In this document: positions 37,831-47,216 of the stretch, one piece after another
How positions within the stretch are numbered: position 1 is the first letter of the stretch
Layout: each line of letters begins with the position of its first letter
Assembly (NCBI GenBank): GCA_029259945.1
Contig: JAJDEF010000028.1
Span: 1-64,000 of the forward strand
Direction: 5' to 3'
Source of the DNA: Planctomycetota bacterium
GTDB lineage: Bacteria > Planctomycetota > Planctomycetia > Pirellulales > Lacipirellulaceae
Length of the DNA stretch: 64,000 nucleotides
The notes under the pieces: generated by a model
Databases searched by the model: none
Told to the model about the DNA's origin: nothing
What the model saw: only the letters and a program-made list of their open reading frames with translations
Translations under genes and position numbers: made by a program

Positions 37831-38343
37831 TTAGGCGTTCTTAGAAGCCAGATCGAAGATATTTTTCGCCACCAGCGCAACCTCGGTACGATTCCAGATC
37901 GGTAGCTCGAGCCCTTCAATCGAGTCGTGCGACACAATGGCGGCCACCGAACGATCTTTTTCAGCAATCGGTCGCGTGCCCTGCGATTCTCTCCAAACCT
38001 CGACCTTTGGCCGATCGGTTTGCAGGTCGCCTTCAACAATCACAAGGTCGCAGTCAGCAAAGATCGAATCAAACTCTGCGTAGCGATCTTCTCGCAACTC
38101 TTCGCAGGTCGCCGTGGGTGGCCAAAAGACGGCATTCATCGATCGCGACAAAATACCCACCACTGCCGCCCCCGCTTCCCGATGACGGTGCGAGTCTTTG
38201 CCCGGCGTGTCTAACTCATGTTGATGGTGGGTATGTTTTATTGTGCCGACACGATGGCCTTGCCGCGAAAGTTCCTGAATCAACTCGGTAACCAGCGTGG
38301 TCTTGCCGTGATTTTTCCCGCCGATAATATGGACACGTTTCAT
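37831..38343 (-). CDS. mobB: MobB-like GTP-binding protein (molybdopterin guanine dinucleotide synthesis)
   Basis: A 170-aa protein with a P-loop at the start (IIGGKNHGKTTL, residues 6-17) and the MobB-typical VGTIKHTHHQHELDTPGKDSH region. It is thought to aid MobA in attaching GMP to molybdopterin. No other molybdenum-cofactor gene lies in the window. It is 17 nt downstream of the sigma-54 activator gene on the same strand, so the two are probably co-transcribed. Confidence 0.9.
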   Translation of the reverse strand: MKRVHIIGGKNHGKTTLVTELIQELSRQGHRVGTIKHTHHQHELDTPGKDSHRHREAGAAVVGILSRSMNAVFWPPTATCEELREDRYAEFDSIFADCDLVIVEGDLQTDRPKVEVWRESQGTRPIAEKDRSVAAIVSHDSIEGLELPIWNRTEVALVAKNIFDLASKNA

Positions 38344-38360
38344 TGGTATTCACAACTCCA

Positions 38361-40256
38361 TTAGTCTTCGATGTTTTCGTCCAAGTCAGTGTCGCCCGTC
38401 TCGAGCTGACGTATTTTTCGGTAAAGGTTCGAGCGATGCAGCCCCAAACGTTTCGCGGCCTGACTCATATTGCCGCTTGTACTTTCAATCATCTGGCGAA
38501 TGTATTGTTGCTGAAATTCACGCGTCGCATCGGTCAGTGTTGAATTCATGTCAAGCTGCTTCGAAGCCAAGTCGGAACCGGCATTGATAAACGACAGATC
38601 CTCGGTTTCGATGCAATCGCCCGACGAGAGATAAGCTAATCGTTCGGTCAAGTTCCGTAGTTCGCGGACATTGCCGGGCCAAGCGTGGTTGAGGAGTTGC
38701 TTCTTTGCCGCAGCCGAGAGCCTTGGAGTTTGGCGGCCCATGTTTTGGCAGAATTGCTTGAAGAAATATTCAGCCAACAGAATAATGTCGTTTCCGCGTT
38801 CGCGCAAAGGGGGCAGTTCGAGGCTAACGACGTTCAGACGGAAGAACAAATCTTCACGGAATCGTTTTTCTCGTACCATCGATGCCAAATCTTGATTGGT
38901 GGCTGCAAGAATCCTAACCTCGGTGTGAATCGGCGTCGATCCGCCCACACGAACCACCGTTTTATCTTCCAACACTCGAAGTAGCTTGGCCTGTCCACTG
39001 AGGCTCATGTCGCCTATCTCATCGAGAAAGAGCGTGCCTCCCGAAGCCAGCTCGAATTTGCCGGCTCGCGATTGGTGGGCGTCGGTAAAAGCGCCCTTTT
39101 CGTGGCCAAACAACTCGCTTTCGAGGAGCGTTTCGCTGAGCGCAGCGCAATTGACGGCAATGATTGGTTGATCGCGACGACTGCTCAGGTAATGGATGGA
39201 TTGGGCAACCACCTCTTTGCCTGTCCCATTCTCACCTAGAATAAGAATTGCCAAGTCGGTATCAGCAATGCGGCGAGTTGTCGACCGGACAGCTTCGATC
39301 GCCGGGCTCTCGCCAATGAGATGGATTCCTTTGGCGGCTTTTTCAATGAGTTGCTGATGTTTTTGCAGCAGATCTTCGAGTTGCTTAGTATTTTCTAATG
39401 CCACTGCAGCATGGGTGGCTAGTTCGAGGAGCCCTTGTTCGTCCTCGTCAGAAAATCTCCCGTCACGTTGATTGAGTACTTCAAAAGCGCCTAGACATTT
39501 TCCCTTGGGAGAAATAAGTGGCACACAGAGTAAACTGTCGGTGTGGTAGCCGGTTTCTTTGTCGACGGCTCGCGAAATTTGGTCTTCGTCGAGACCTCGC
39601 CCGACGCGCCTAGGCTCTCTCGACTGTACTACTTGTCCAACAATACCGGCATCGTCAGGAATTCGAAGATCGGTATCTTCAACGCCCAGTGCAGGTCTTC
39701 CGACCAATGTTTTGTTGGCCTTATCCCACAGGAAGATGCTGGCTCGATCTGCAGCGAGTAGTTCGGTGGCTGCCTCGGCCATTTTCTGAAGCAGGGCCTC
39801 CATGCAATCTGCTTGTCCCCAGGTGTGGGTAATGCTCAGAATCTTTTCCAGACGGCGGATACGACGCGTGCGGCGCTGCTGGTCGTCAACCACTTTGAAC
39901 GATTCCGAAATTGCCGCCTGAATTCGCTTGAGGGTGCCTTCGCTGTGATTCGATCGTATAAGCAGAACGTAGCGTTTTGACAACAACAAGGCAGACCATT
40001 GATCGAGACGGGCTAGCGATTCACGATCAAGTGCATCGGCAGCTAGAGAGATTGGCACCTGGCTCGAAGAAACTCCAGCGGTGGCGGTAATAAGCCAATC
40101 GGGTGGCGATGCTTGAACTACCGCCATCGCTTCGCAAGCAAGCACGGCTCGAGCTTCTGGGAGCAGTCGATCGAAAAACGTTTGCAGTTGATCGCTTTCG
40201 CCTGCATACTCGAGCACGAGCTGCATGAACTCTTGCCACTTCACGGATTCAGGCAT
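38361..40256 (-). CDS. Sigma-54-dependent regulator: GAF, AAA+, Fis helix
   Basis: An enhancer-binding transcription activator of 631 aa. The N-terminal region (about 1-135) has no assigned domain. A GAF sensor covers about 140-300, with WDKANKTLVG and GCLGAFEVLNQ-like segments. The AAA+ domain (about 325-550) has Walker A GENGTGKE, Walker B GGTLFLDEIGD and the sigma-54 contact loop GAFTDA (for GAFTGA). The C-terminal Fis-type helix-turn-helix (about 585-625) is MSQAAKRLGLHRSNLYRKI. The ATG at 40256 was chosen by sequence start quality; an ATG at 40274 is possible. It is read divergently from fabI. Confidence 0.92.
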   Translation of the reverse strand: MPESVKWQEFMQLVLEYAGESDQLQTFFDRLLPEARAVLACEAMAVVQASPPDWLITATAGVSSSQVPISLAADALDRESLARLDQWSALLLSKRYVLLIRSNHSEGTLKRIQAAISESFKVVDDQQRRTRRIRRLEKILSITHTWGQADCMEALLQKMAEAATELLAADRASIFLWDKANKTLVGRPALGVEDTDLRIPDDAGIVGQVVQSREPRRVGRGLDEDQISRAVDKETGYHTDSLLCVPLISPKGKCLGAFEVLNQRDGRFSDEDEQGLLELATHAAVALENTKQLEDLLQKHQQLIEKAAKGIHLIGESPAIEAVRSTTRRIADTDLAILILGENGTGKEVVAQSIHYLSSRRDQPIIAVNCAALSETLLESELFGHEKGAFTDAHQSRAGKFELASGGTLFLDEIGDMSLSGQAKLLRVLEDKTVVRVGGSTPIHTEVRILAATNQDLASMVREKRFREDLFFRLNVVSLELPPLRERGNDIILLAEYFFKQFCQNMGRQTPRLSAAAKKQLLNHAWPGNVRELRNLTERLAYLSSGDCIETEDLSFINAGSDLASKQLDMNSTLTDATREFQQQYIRQMIESTSGNMSQAAKRLGLHRSNLYRKIRQLETGDTDLDENIED

Positions 40257-40572
40257 GGCTGATCTCTGATGCATGGGAGGACATACTTGGCGCACGATGT
40301 CTGCTCAGAGGAGCGGCCGGATGTCACATTAGTCATTATGACGATACCTAAACTTATCGTATTGACCTCAAAACAACAACTCCATGCGCCGCGTATCTGA
40401 CACCAAAGGCTTAAATTTCCGCGTATTTACGCAGTTTGTCGATCCTTGCTGAAAACCTTGCCTGACTGGCTACTTATGGCGCTGCAGCCCCTTTCGGTCT
40501 CTAGGGGGGCAGTGTTATCCTGCGGGGCTACTGGTAAAGACTTCAAAAGCACGAGGCGTTTAGGAGCTCGCA
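40257..40572. other. 316-bp divergent regulatory region
   Basis: Between the leftward sigma-54 regulator and the rightward fabI. It contains a small palindrome GCGTA-TT-TACGC near 40421-40432; no gene is seen. A convincing sigma-54 promoter (GG-N10-GC) was looked for and not found. Confidence 0.5.
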
Positions 40573-41406
40573 ATGGGTATGTTCGACGGAAAAAAAGGGT
40601 TAATCACAGGCGTATTCAACAAGCAATCGATCGCTTGGGCCATCGCCGACCGCATTATGCAAGAAGGGGGGGAATGCGGATTCTCCCATATGCCTGACAA
40701 ACCAGACGATACTCGAAAAAAGAACTTGCGACGACTCGAAAAACTCACCGATGGCAACCCAAAAGTCAAATTCGTCCAACCCATGGACGTCACCAACGAC
40801 GAGCATCTCACGGCATTGATGGACCGTTGCAAATCGGAGCTTGGTCAGGTTGATTTCCTGCTGCACTCAATTGCTTTTGCCTTGCCAAGCGACTTAAAAG
40901 ACGACACGATTGCCACAAGTCGAGACGGCTTTAAGCTCGCCATGGAAATTAGCGCGTACAGCTTAATCGCACTAGCAAATGCTGCCCAGGACGTACTCAG
41001 CGACAATGCCAGCGTTTTGACACTCACCTACTTTGGTGGCGAAAAGACCGTACCTGGCTACAACGTAATGGGCGTTTGCAAAGCGGCACTCGATTCGATA
41101 GTGAAATATCTGGCCCACGACCTGGGGCCGCGTGGCATTCGGGTGAACGCGTTAAGTGCTGGCCCGATGCAGACCATTTCTGGCCGCGGGGCAGGCGTCG
41201 AAGAAATGCTTGGTCTCTACGAGGGCATGGCTCCGCTAGGGCGCAATATCACCCACGAAGAGGCTGGCAATAGTGGAGCTTTCTTGCTCTCCGAAATGTC
41301 GTCTGGCATTACCGGCGAAATCATGCACCTCGACGGTGGCTACAACTCGATGGGGGCACCAGGGCGTTTGATAGATCGATTCAAAGAAGCCCAGGCTGCC
41401 TGCTAA
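40573..41406 (+). CDS. fabI: Enoyl-[acyl-carrier-protein] reductase (NADH)
   Basis: Last reductive step of each fatty-acid elongation cycle, trans-2-enoyl-ACP to acyl-ACP, in the cytoplasm. The 277-aa short-chain-dehydrogenase protein has the FabI-style N-terminus GLITGVFNKQSIAWAIA. Its catalytic residues are Tyr153, Tyr163 and Lys170 (YFGGEKTVPGYNVMGVCK), matching the FabI Tyr-x6-Lys pattern. The C-terminus GEIMHLDGGYNSMG is typical. ATG start at 40573, one gene. Confidence 0.95.
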   Translation: MGMFDGKKGLITGVFNKQSIAWAIADRIMQEGGECGFSHMPDKPDDTRKKNLRRLEKLTDGNPKVKFVQPMDVTNDEHLTALMDRCKSELGQVDFLLHSIAFALPSDLKDDTIATSRDGFKLAMEISAYSLIALANAAQDVLSDNASVLTLTYFGGEKTVPGYNVMGVCKAALDSIVKYLAHDLGPRGIRVNALSAGPMQTISGRGAGVEEMLGLYEGMAPLGRNITHEEAGNSGAFLLSEMSSGITGEIMHLDGGYNSMGAPGRLIDRFKEAQAAC

Positions 41407-41453
41407 GGCCTTTGGGCCAGAGCAAACGACAGCGCAGTTCCGAAATTATGCTC

Positions 41454-42890
41454 TTAATACCGGTGCTGAATCTGCAGATTGTATTCGAAGTCAAACGGCT
41501 TGTTGGCGCCGGTCGAGACAGGTGCGGTAAAGCCGTGCGTGACTAAGATCGCGTCTAAGTCGAAGGTGAGCCCGGTGGTGAGATTGACAATGTCGATGTT
41601 GTCGGTCTGATTGCCGATCGCGAGGTTGACCGGGAAACTGAGGAAGCCACCATCCGTGATGGTGGCAATCTGTGTGGTAAACGGATTCGCATCGTCCAAA
41701 GTCGACGTGTAATGGACTTCAAATATCCCAGCGATCCCCTTCAGAAGATCACAATGCGTCCCTTGGTAGAACCAGTACCCCCAGCCAAGATTCAATCGTA
41801 GCAACGTTTGTTGATCGACAGGGCCTGTCGCGGTGGTAGCCAACGGCGCGGGAAGGAAGGGGCCCGGGGGCGTAATCGAGCCCGTGACATCAAAAGTTGC
41901 GCTTGATCGGTTCAGAGGAATATCGACTTGTAGGAATCCCTGGTGAAACCAGCGTCCGTCGTGGTTATGTAGCCATGCGAGGAATGGCGATAGATTGACC
42001 GTGTCGTTGGTGGTGAGGCTAGTGAAGGTGAAATCAACGGCTGCGCTCACTGGCGGTGTAACAAACACGGGTATGACATCATCGACCACCGCGTTGATAC
42101 TGACGTCATCTGCAGTCGGGATATTGACGGCGACGCCTGCCGACACGATCCAGTCGCGACGCTGAATGAGCATTTTTTTGAGCAGCACAGAGATATTACC
42201 AAATTCCCCGTTGCGATCGGACACTGGTAGATTCTTCGTTGCGGGTGTCGAAACAATGTCCAACGACGAGTTCAGGTCGTACGCGATCGGTACCCGCAGT
42301 TCAATCGAGAGATCGTCTCGAAATAGCAGCCGTTCCATTCCCAAGGTAAACTGTTCTGAGTTGATGGAATTCGCGCTGCCAAAGACGTTGGTATCCGAGA
42401 GATTGTGGTAGTGGCGATAGCTGATGAACTCGCGATCTTGCGTCAGGGCGGAGTTGTTCTCAGCAATATTTAGGCGACTACAACCAAAAGTTGGATGCTC
42501 GACCGAAGCGAGCGAGGTACCGGCAAATGTGAGCGCTCCGCACGAACCGCTGCCCGTGTCACCAATCATAAACGGCACGCTGGAAAGACCAGAAGTCGAG
42601 GTCGAATTATTACGACGGCGCTGTCGCTGAGCCATACGCGTCGAGGGCTGACGTTGTGCAAGCAATTGGACCTGAGTGACTTTTCCCTCATCATTCGTGG
42701 CGACCACAACCGGCAATTGATCGTCGAATTCGGTGGTCAACGGCGGCGACCAATAGTCGGCTACGTTGCGAATCGCACGATCAACCGACTCGATGTCGGA
42801 TGACTGACCGGCGCAAATAACCGTAAACGACGCCCATTGGCAGAGGCATAGGCTTAAGGTTAGCCACTGTCCACGATTTTTAAACATCAC
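41454..42890 (-). CDS. Putative outer-membrane beta-barrel protein
   Basis: A 478-aa exported protein (signal about 8-27, ending ICAG). A Gln/Arg/Ser-rich linker (about 80-100) leads to a long stretch of alternating hydrophobic residues and frequent aromatic-bounded strands (FTLGMERLLFRDDLSIELRVPIAYDL, GWGYWFYQGTHCDLL). It ends with aromatic Tyr, as many barrel proteins do. I do not recognise a named family; it may be a transporter-like barrel. It is convergent with fabI with a 47-nt gap. A cell-surface location is inferred. Confidence 0.6.
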   Translation of the reverse strand: MMFKNRGQWLTLSLCLCQWASFTVICAGQSSDIESVDRAIRNVADYWSPPLTTEFDDQLPVVVATNDEGKVTQVQLLAQRQPSTRMAQRQRRRNNSTSTSGLSSVPFMIGDTGSGSCGALTFAGTSLASVEHPTFGCSRLNIAENNSALTQDREFISYRHYHNLSDTNVFGSANSINSEQFTLGMERLLFRDDLSIELRVPIAYDLNSSLDIVSTPATKNLPVSDRNGEFGNISVLLKKMLIQRRDWIVSAGVAVNIPTADDVSINAVVDDVIPVFVTPPVSAAVDFTFTSLTTNDTVNLSPFLAWLHNHDGRWFHQGFLQVDIPLNRSSATFDVTGSITPPGPFLPAPLATTATGPVDQQTLLRLNLGWGYWFYQGTHCDLLKGIAGIFEVHYTSTLDDANPFTTQIATITDGGFLSFPVNLAIGNQTDNIDIVNLTTGLTFDLDAILVTHGFTAPVSTGANKPFDFEYNLQIQHRY

Positions 42891-43516
42891 TGGATCCCTC
42901 TGAAGAATACTTTGGTCATAGGGCCTACCGTATGGCTTCCCACCTTATTGATCGTTACGGTTCTCCCATCTGAAATAGCCGTATATAGCGACAACAACGA
43001 AAAAATGACGTCACCTGGACCGACTGTATCGGTTATCCGGTTTGCGTTAAATCTTTGCCGGGTAGCTGGCGCCAGCAATCACTTCTAGTACACGGGATCA
43101 CCTGGCTGCATGCACTACGGCTGCTAGCAGCCCACGGGGTTTCTTTTCAAATCGGGCTAGGTGGTTTTGCGAGGGTAGTGGTAAATTTTGCAATTCGTGA
43201 AGTCGATGTAGCCGGCCTATCCGCAAAGAGTTCATTGCGGATTTTACTGAACTCACAGGGCTTGGTTGTGGTTGGCTAGGCGTAATTCGTCGAGCCGAAC
43301 GATTTGGTCTGTGATTTGCTACTTGCACGAACGTGTAGGGTGTGTGAAGCGATAGCGAAACGCACCATTCACACTCCGGTGGGGTTCGTGGTCGCTGCAA
43401 GTTTCCGGCCAAGATGGCTGGGCTATAGATGTGTTCCATCGTTTTCGTTGGGGCGAAACACTCGAATATTAAATGCCTAAGGACATGGATTCGTCCTTCA
43501 ACAAAGGAAAAAGAGC
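42891..43516. other. 626-bp divergent region, no gene seen
   Basis: Lies between the barrel-like gene (leftward) and the exported peptidase (rightward). It holds an 8-bp inverted repeat ATCCGCAA/TTGCGGAT (about 43220-43243) followed by a short T-run, which could be a weak terminator-like hairpin, and one REP-like repeat (43336-43366). Confidence 0.55.
43336..43366. repeat. REP-like hairpin, second family member
   Basis: GGTGTGT...ACGCACC with inner AGCGATAGCGAA, one mismatch in the arms. It is the same family as 35014-35042. Confidence 0.65.
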
Positions 43517-44599
43517 ATGGAAGCTCGTGTTTGCCGGGCGGCGACGCCCGTAGTCTTGGCTGTGGTTTTTGCCGTCTTCCACTGCCCTGCGTCTTTTGGT
43601 GCGGGCTACCGTACAACAAATTTTACGGTCGATGCGCCGACGCCGCAGCTTGCGAAAGAAATTGGCGATGCGGCCGAACGTTGGCGGGCTGAGCTGGCAC
43701 AGGAATGGTTGGGCAAGCAGCTTCCGAATTGGTCGAAGCCGTGCCCGATTAAAGCGAAGGTTGCTTCGCGTCTTGGAGCTGGAGGAGCTACGAGTTTTGT
43801 CTTCGACCAGGGCCAGGTCTTTGGCTGGCGGATGACGATCCAGGGTTCTCGCGAGCGGATTCTTGACTCGGTATTGCCACATGAAGTGACGCACACAATC
43901 TTCGCCAGCCACTTCCGACGTCCTCTGCCGCGATGGGCCGACGAAGGGGCCTGTACGACCGTCGAGCATCGGAGCGAAATATCAAAGCAGGAAAATATGC
44001 TCATCGAATTCCTGAAAACCCAACGAGGAATTCCGTTTAGCCACATGTTTGCGATGAAAGAATATCCGCGCGATGTGCTGCCCTTGTATTCCCAGGGGCA
44101 TTCGTTATCGCAATACTTGATTTACCAGCGTGGCAAGCGAGAGTTCATGGAATTTTTGGCCGAAGGCATGCAAGATGAAAATTGGCCGAAGGCAATTCAG
44201 CAACGGTACGGCTATCCCAATTTGCTGGCCTTGCAAAATTCCTGGATGGATTGGATTCGACAGGGTCGACCACCGTTGCAGTTGGCTGCTGACGTCGCTC
44301 AGGTAGCGGCTGTCGATGCATCCGCCTCACCATCCTCTGAATGGCAAAGCCGCGAGACAGTGATTCGCGGGCAAGACCCGGCAGCGACAAGTGTGCCGAT
44401 GAAACTTGCCAGTGCTTCGGTCTATGCAAGCCCGGGAAGCACCGCTCGTCCAAGTGTGAACGCCGTCAGCACTGCACCGGTGCCCACAACAGGGCCAACT
44501 GCAGCGCAACTTTGGCCGGCAGAAAAAAATGCGGCCAATGCCATCCCTGTGGCAAGTGTTTACGACACGTCACGTAATCGCGGTTTGGTACGGCGTTAG
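43517..44599 (+). CDS. Exported HExxH zinc-peptidase-like protein
   Basis: A 360-aa exported protein (signal about 10-29, ending SFGAG). The zinc-peptidase motif HEVTH is at residues 122-126, and a candidate third ligand Glu143 sits in RWADEGA. This spacing is typical of gluzincin-like (MA clan) peptidases with a helical E-motif. The C-terminal about 110 residues are low-complexity, Ser/Ala/Thr/Pro-rich, without recognised domain. The substrate is unknown. ATG at 43517 follows GGAAAAAG. Confidence 0.78.
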   Translation: MEARVCRAATPVVLAVVFAVFHCPASFGAGYRTTNFTVDAPTPQLAKEIGDAAERWRAELAQEWLGKQLPNWSKPCPIKAKVASRLGAGGATSFVFDQGQVFGWRMTIQGSRERILDSVLPHEVTHTIFASHFRRPLPRWADEGACTTVEHRSEISKQENMLIEFLKTQRGIPFSHMFAMKEYPRDVLPLYSQGHSLSQYLIYQRGKREFMEFLAEGMQDENWPKAIQQRYGYPNLLALQNSWMDWIRQGRPPLQLAADVAQVAAVDASASPSSEWQSRETVIRGQDPAATSVPMKLASASVYASPGSTARPSVNAVSTAPVPTTGPTAAQLWPAEKNAANAIPVASVYDTSRNRGLVRR

Positions 44600-44618
44600 A
44601 AATTTTTTCGCTGTTGCT

Positions 44619-45608
44619 TTAACAGGGCACACGTTTGCCCTGGTGGCAGCTTACGATGGCCTGGTTGGCGATTAAGATGGCGCGATGGGCATCTTCGAGA
44701 CTCGAGGACTTGAGAACCAGACTTTCGACCGCCCGGTGAAAGTGCATCAACATCAATTCGCCGACGGGACGCTCGTGATCGAGGGTTTCCTGGTGTTGAC
44801 CCGCTTCGTCGAACCAAACGATGGTATTCGGTAAATCTACAAACGCAATGCCTCGCTCGCAAACGACTTTTAAGTCTGCGGGTCGACGATACGAGAGCGA
44901 CTCTTTTAAGCTCTCGGGCAAATAATCGCCGCAGTTGATCAGCGCTAAGGGGCCTGTGCCCACCTCGTCTTTAGGCGAAAAGTCGAGACTCAGCGAGGAA
45001 AAATCGCTTTGCTGTATATCTGCGGCACAATGAGCGGAAGCGACTAGCGAAGTTGGCTCGGACTCAATGATATAACGACACCAATCAATCAATTCGACGA
45101 TGTCTCGCTTGTGATCATTATAGTTGTCGTGTTTTTCGACAGAAACCCTGCGGCGATTGCTAAACAACAGTCGAGGTGCTCCCAGCTTGATCGCAAGTAG
45201 CTCCTTAAGACGAAGCGTGGCAGGGGAGAGACGGCAGGGGAATTCTGCCATGAATGCAACTCCCGACTGTTTAACCCGCTGTTGGAGTGCAGAGGCCTCT
45301 TCGTCTTGCAAGTCGATAGCTGCTGCGCAATAAATGGCCTTGCCCGCATCGCATGCTGCATGAATGGGGGTGTCGCCGTAGAAATTGGCCGACAACAACA
45401 GGACGGCATCGATGTCACTGCGATTGGTCAGAACACGAAAACCATCATGCACATCTGCGCTGAATTGACGGGCGACGGTTTCGGCCCGCTGATAAACAGG
45501 GTCACAGACTGCGCGAACCTCAAAACGGTCGGAAAGCGCACGCAAAGCGGGTAAATGGCGCGAATCCCAGGCGGTGCCCACGCCGACGACTCCAAGTCGA
45601 AGTTTCAT
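44619..45608 (-). CDS. Gfo/Idh/MocA-family oxidoreductase (cytoplasmic)
   Basis: About 329 aa, with the NAD(P)-binding motif GVVGVGTAWDSRHLPAL at the N-terminus and a C-terminal alpha/beta dimerisation domain. It lacks a signal peptide, unlike the paralogue at 27.1 kb. The usual EKP motif is not obvious; the corresponding segment reads AAAIDLQDEE, so catalysis may differ from the norm. The start at 45608 (MKLRLG) was preferred over a TTG 12 nt upstream. It converges with the peptidase gene across a 19-nt gap. Confidence 0.85.
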   Translation of the reverse strand: MKLRLGVVGVGTAWDSRHLPALRALSDRFEVRAVCDPVYQRAETVARQFSADVHDGFRVLTNRSDIDAVLLLSANFYGDTPIHAACDAGKAIYCAAAIDLQDEEASALQQRVKQSGVAFMAEFPCRLSPATLRLKELLAIKLGAPRLLFSNRRRVSVEKHDNYNDHKRDIVELIDWCRYIIESEPTSLVASAHCAADIQQSDFSSLSLDFSPKDEVGTGPLALINCGDYLPESLKESLSYRRPADLKVVCERGIAFVDLPNTIVWFDEAGQHQETLDHERPVGELMLMHFHRAVESLVLKSSSLEDAHRAILIANQAIVSCHQGKRVPC

Positions 45609-45809
45609 GTGCAGTATCAATCGGGGAAGAAGAGGTTACCAACGTCGATCCATCATGCGATAGTAGCGAGGAGAAGCCGGGTTCCCCTCAAATCGCACTC
45701 GGGCATTATAGCTTGAATCTGCCCCAAAACTCAATCGAAAATAAATTTCGACTTGATTGCTTGTAGTCAGCGAATGAGGATTCCGTTCGTTTTAGTTCGG
45801 TTAAGTAGT

Positions 45810-46505
45810 ATGTCTTTAAGTATCTCTGTCGTGATTCCCGCCCTGAATGAGGCAGCGTGTATCGAGCGGGCCGTTGCGAGCGCGTGGGCGGCAAAAGTCG
45901 ACGAGGTGATTGTCGTGGATGGCGGAAGCCACGATGCGACCGTCGCTTTGGCTGAAGCGACGGGAAGTCGGGTTCTATCCGGTGACCGCGGTCGGGCGTT
46001 GCAACAGAATTTGGGAGCGGCAGAGTCGCAGGGCGATGTTTTGCTGTTTTTGCATGCCGACAATTGGTTGGCACCGAACGTAGGCCAACAAATTCTTGAT
46101 TGCCTAAGAGATGGCAAAGTTCTTGGTGGCGCATTTCGCCAACAAATCGAAGCTTCCGGCCTGCTGTATCGTTGGCTAGAGCGTGGAAACGCGGCAAGAG
46201 TGCGTTGGTGCGGTTTGCCGTATGGCGATCAGGCTATCTTTATGCGAAAAAATGTATTCGAGCAGTTGGGCCGTTTTCCCTCGGTAAAGCTCATGGAAGA
46301 TTTACTGCTGATGCGATCTTTCCGAAAAAAATCATGTCCTGTATTGTTGCCAGGGCCTGTTCACGTCGATCCGCGTCGTTGGCAGCAGCGAGGCGTGTTG
46401 CGTCAGACCTTCGGTAATTGGACTTTGGTTGCCGCACAGGCACTGGGGGTATCGCCAGACCGATTGGCCCGATTCTATCCGCCACATGTTGAGTCAGGAG
46501 AGTAA
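45810..46505 (+). CDS. TIGR04283-like family 2 glycosyltransferase
   Basis: A 231-aa GT2 fold enzyme that transfers sugar from a nucleotide donor. The N-terminus has SVVIPALNEAACIERAV, then IVVDGGSHDAT. The donor-metal region LFLHADN stands in for DxD. The PYGDQAIFMRKNVFEQLGRFP segment and LMEDLLLMRSF are typical of the small TIGR04283 subgroup, some members of which are found beside arsenosugar genes. No arsenic gene is nearby, so no such role is claimed. The 3' end overlaps the convergent maf gene by 31 nt. Confidence 0.83.
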   Translation: MSLSISVVIPALNEAACIERAVASAWAAKVDEVIVVDGGSHDATVALAEATGSRVLSGDRGRALQQNLGAAESQGDVLLFLHADNWLAPNVGQQILDCLRDGKVLGGAFRQQIEASGLLYRWLERGNAARVRWCGLPYGDQAIFMRKNVFEQLGRFPSVKLMEDLLLMRSFRKKSCPVLLPGPVHVDPRRWQQRGVLRQTFGNWTLVAAQALGVSPDRLARFYPPHVESGE

Positions 46506-47125
46506 CCTCGTTCGCTTAACATTTCGCCGAGCAGCTCCATCGGCAAGCCAATGACATTCGATTCACTGCCCTGGCTGATATGCAACCAACCGACTCGGTC
46601 TTGGTAGCCAAACGCCCCGGCTTTGCCTCGCCAAAGTTCGCTCGCTAGATATTCGTCGAGTTGGTCGTCGGTGATGTCGTCCATCTGTAATTCGGTAACG
46701 GTGATGCGAGTTTCAGGTGGCCTGCTGCTCTTGTCCTCGTCGCTCTTTTCCTTGTCGTAGTGCCAAAGACAAAGCCCGCTGTAAACGCGATGCATGGCAC
46801 CACGCAACTGCTCTAGCATACGGCGTGCGTGATCCTCATCTTCGGGTTTTCCTAGGATGGCCCCGGCGCATTCGGCGACCGTATCGCAGGCAATTAGTAG
46901 TCGCGAAGAAGGTTCGGACGGATCTCGGCTTGCAAGTTGATCGGCTACGTCCGCCGCCTTTCGCTGAGCCAGATCAGCCACCAGCGAAGCGGGGCCGCCG
47001 GTGCTACAGACGCCGCACTCGGCAGAATCTCGTGGCGCAACCACGTCAAACCGGTAACCGGCATTCGTCAGCAGTCGCCGACGTTGAGGCGAGGTGCTGG
47101 CTAAGATCAGGCGAGGTAAGGGCAT
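46475..47125 (-). CDS. maf: Maf/YhdE-like nucleotide pyrophosphatase
   Basis: Hydrolyses non-canonical or excess nucleoside triphosphates (dTTP/UTP or m7GTP for known members). The 216-aa product has the N-terminal LASTSPQRRRLL, the acidic DTVAE region (about 81-85) and the LGKPEDEDHARRMLEQLRG helix typical of Maf. It contains a charged insertion near 125-140. Its 3' end overlaps the convergent glycosyltransferase gene. Confidence 0.88.
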   Translation of the reverse strand: MPLPRLILASTSPQRRRLLTNAGYRFDVVAPRDSAECGVCSTGGPASLVADLAQRKAADVADQLASRDPSEPSSRLLIACDTVAECAGAILGKPEDEDHARRMLEQLRGAMHRVYSGLCLWHYDKEKSDEDKSSRPPETRITVTELQMDDITDDQLDEYLASELWRGKAGAFGYQDRVGWLHISQGSESNVIGLPMELLGEMLSERGYSPDSTCGG

Positions 47126-47216
47126 TTGTGTTGGTTAGCGGGCTAGGCTGTGCGGGCATCGAAAGTGTATGCTGAGCGTAGCATGATTTATACCGCTTTG
47201 ACAACGGATCTCCTTG

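Noticed and set aside
40257-40572. Sigma-54 promoter upstream of fabI or the regulator
   Set aside because: No TGGCAC-N5-TTGC match with proper GG-N10-GC spacing was found; a nearby TTGGC...TGC has 12 bases between elements.
43098-43619. A leftward reading frame of about 173 codons upstream of the exported peptidase
   Set aside because: It overlaps the peptidase 5' end on the opposite strand and its protein has no recognisable composition or domain.
45810-46505. Arsenosugar biosynthesis cluster, based on TIGR04283-like glycosyltransferase next to an oxidoreductase
   Set aside because: No arsenic methyltransferase or related arsenic gene is present nearby and the two genes face each other across about 200 bp, so pathway membership is unsupported.
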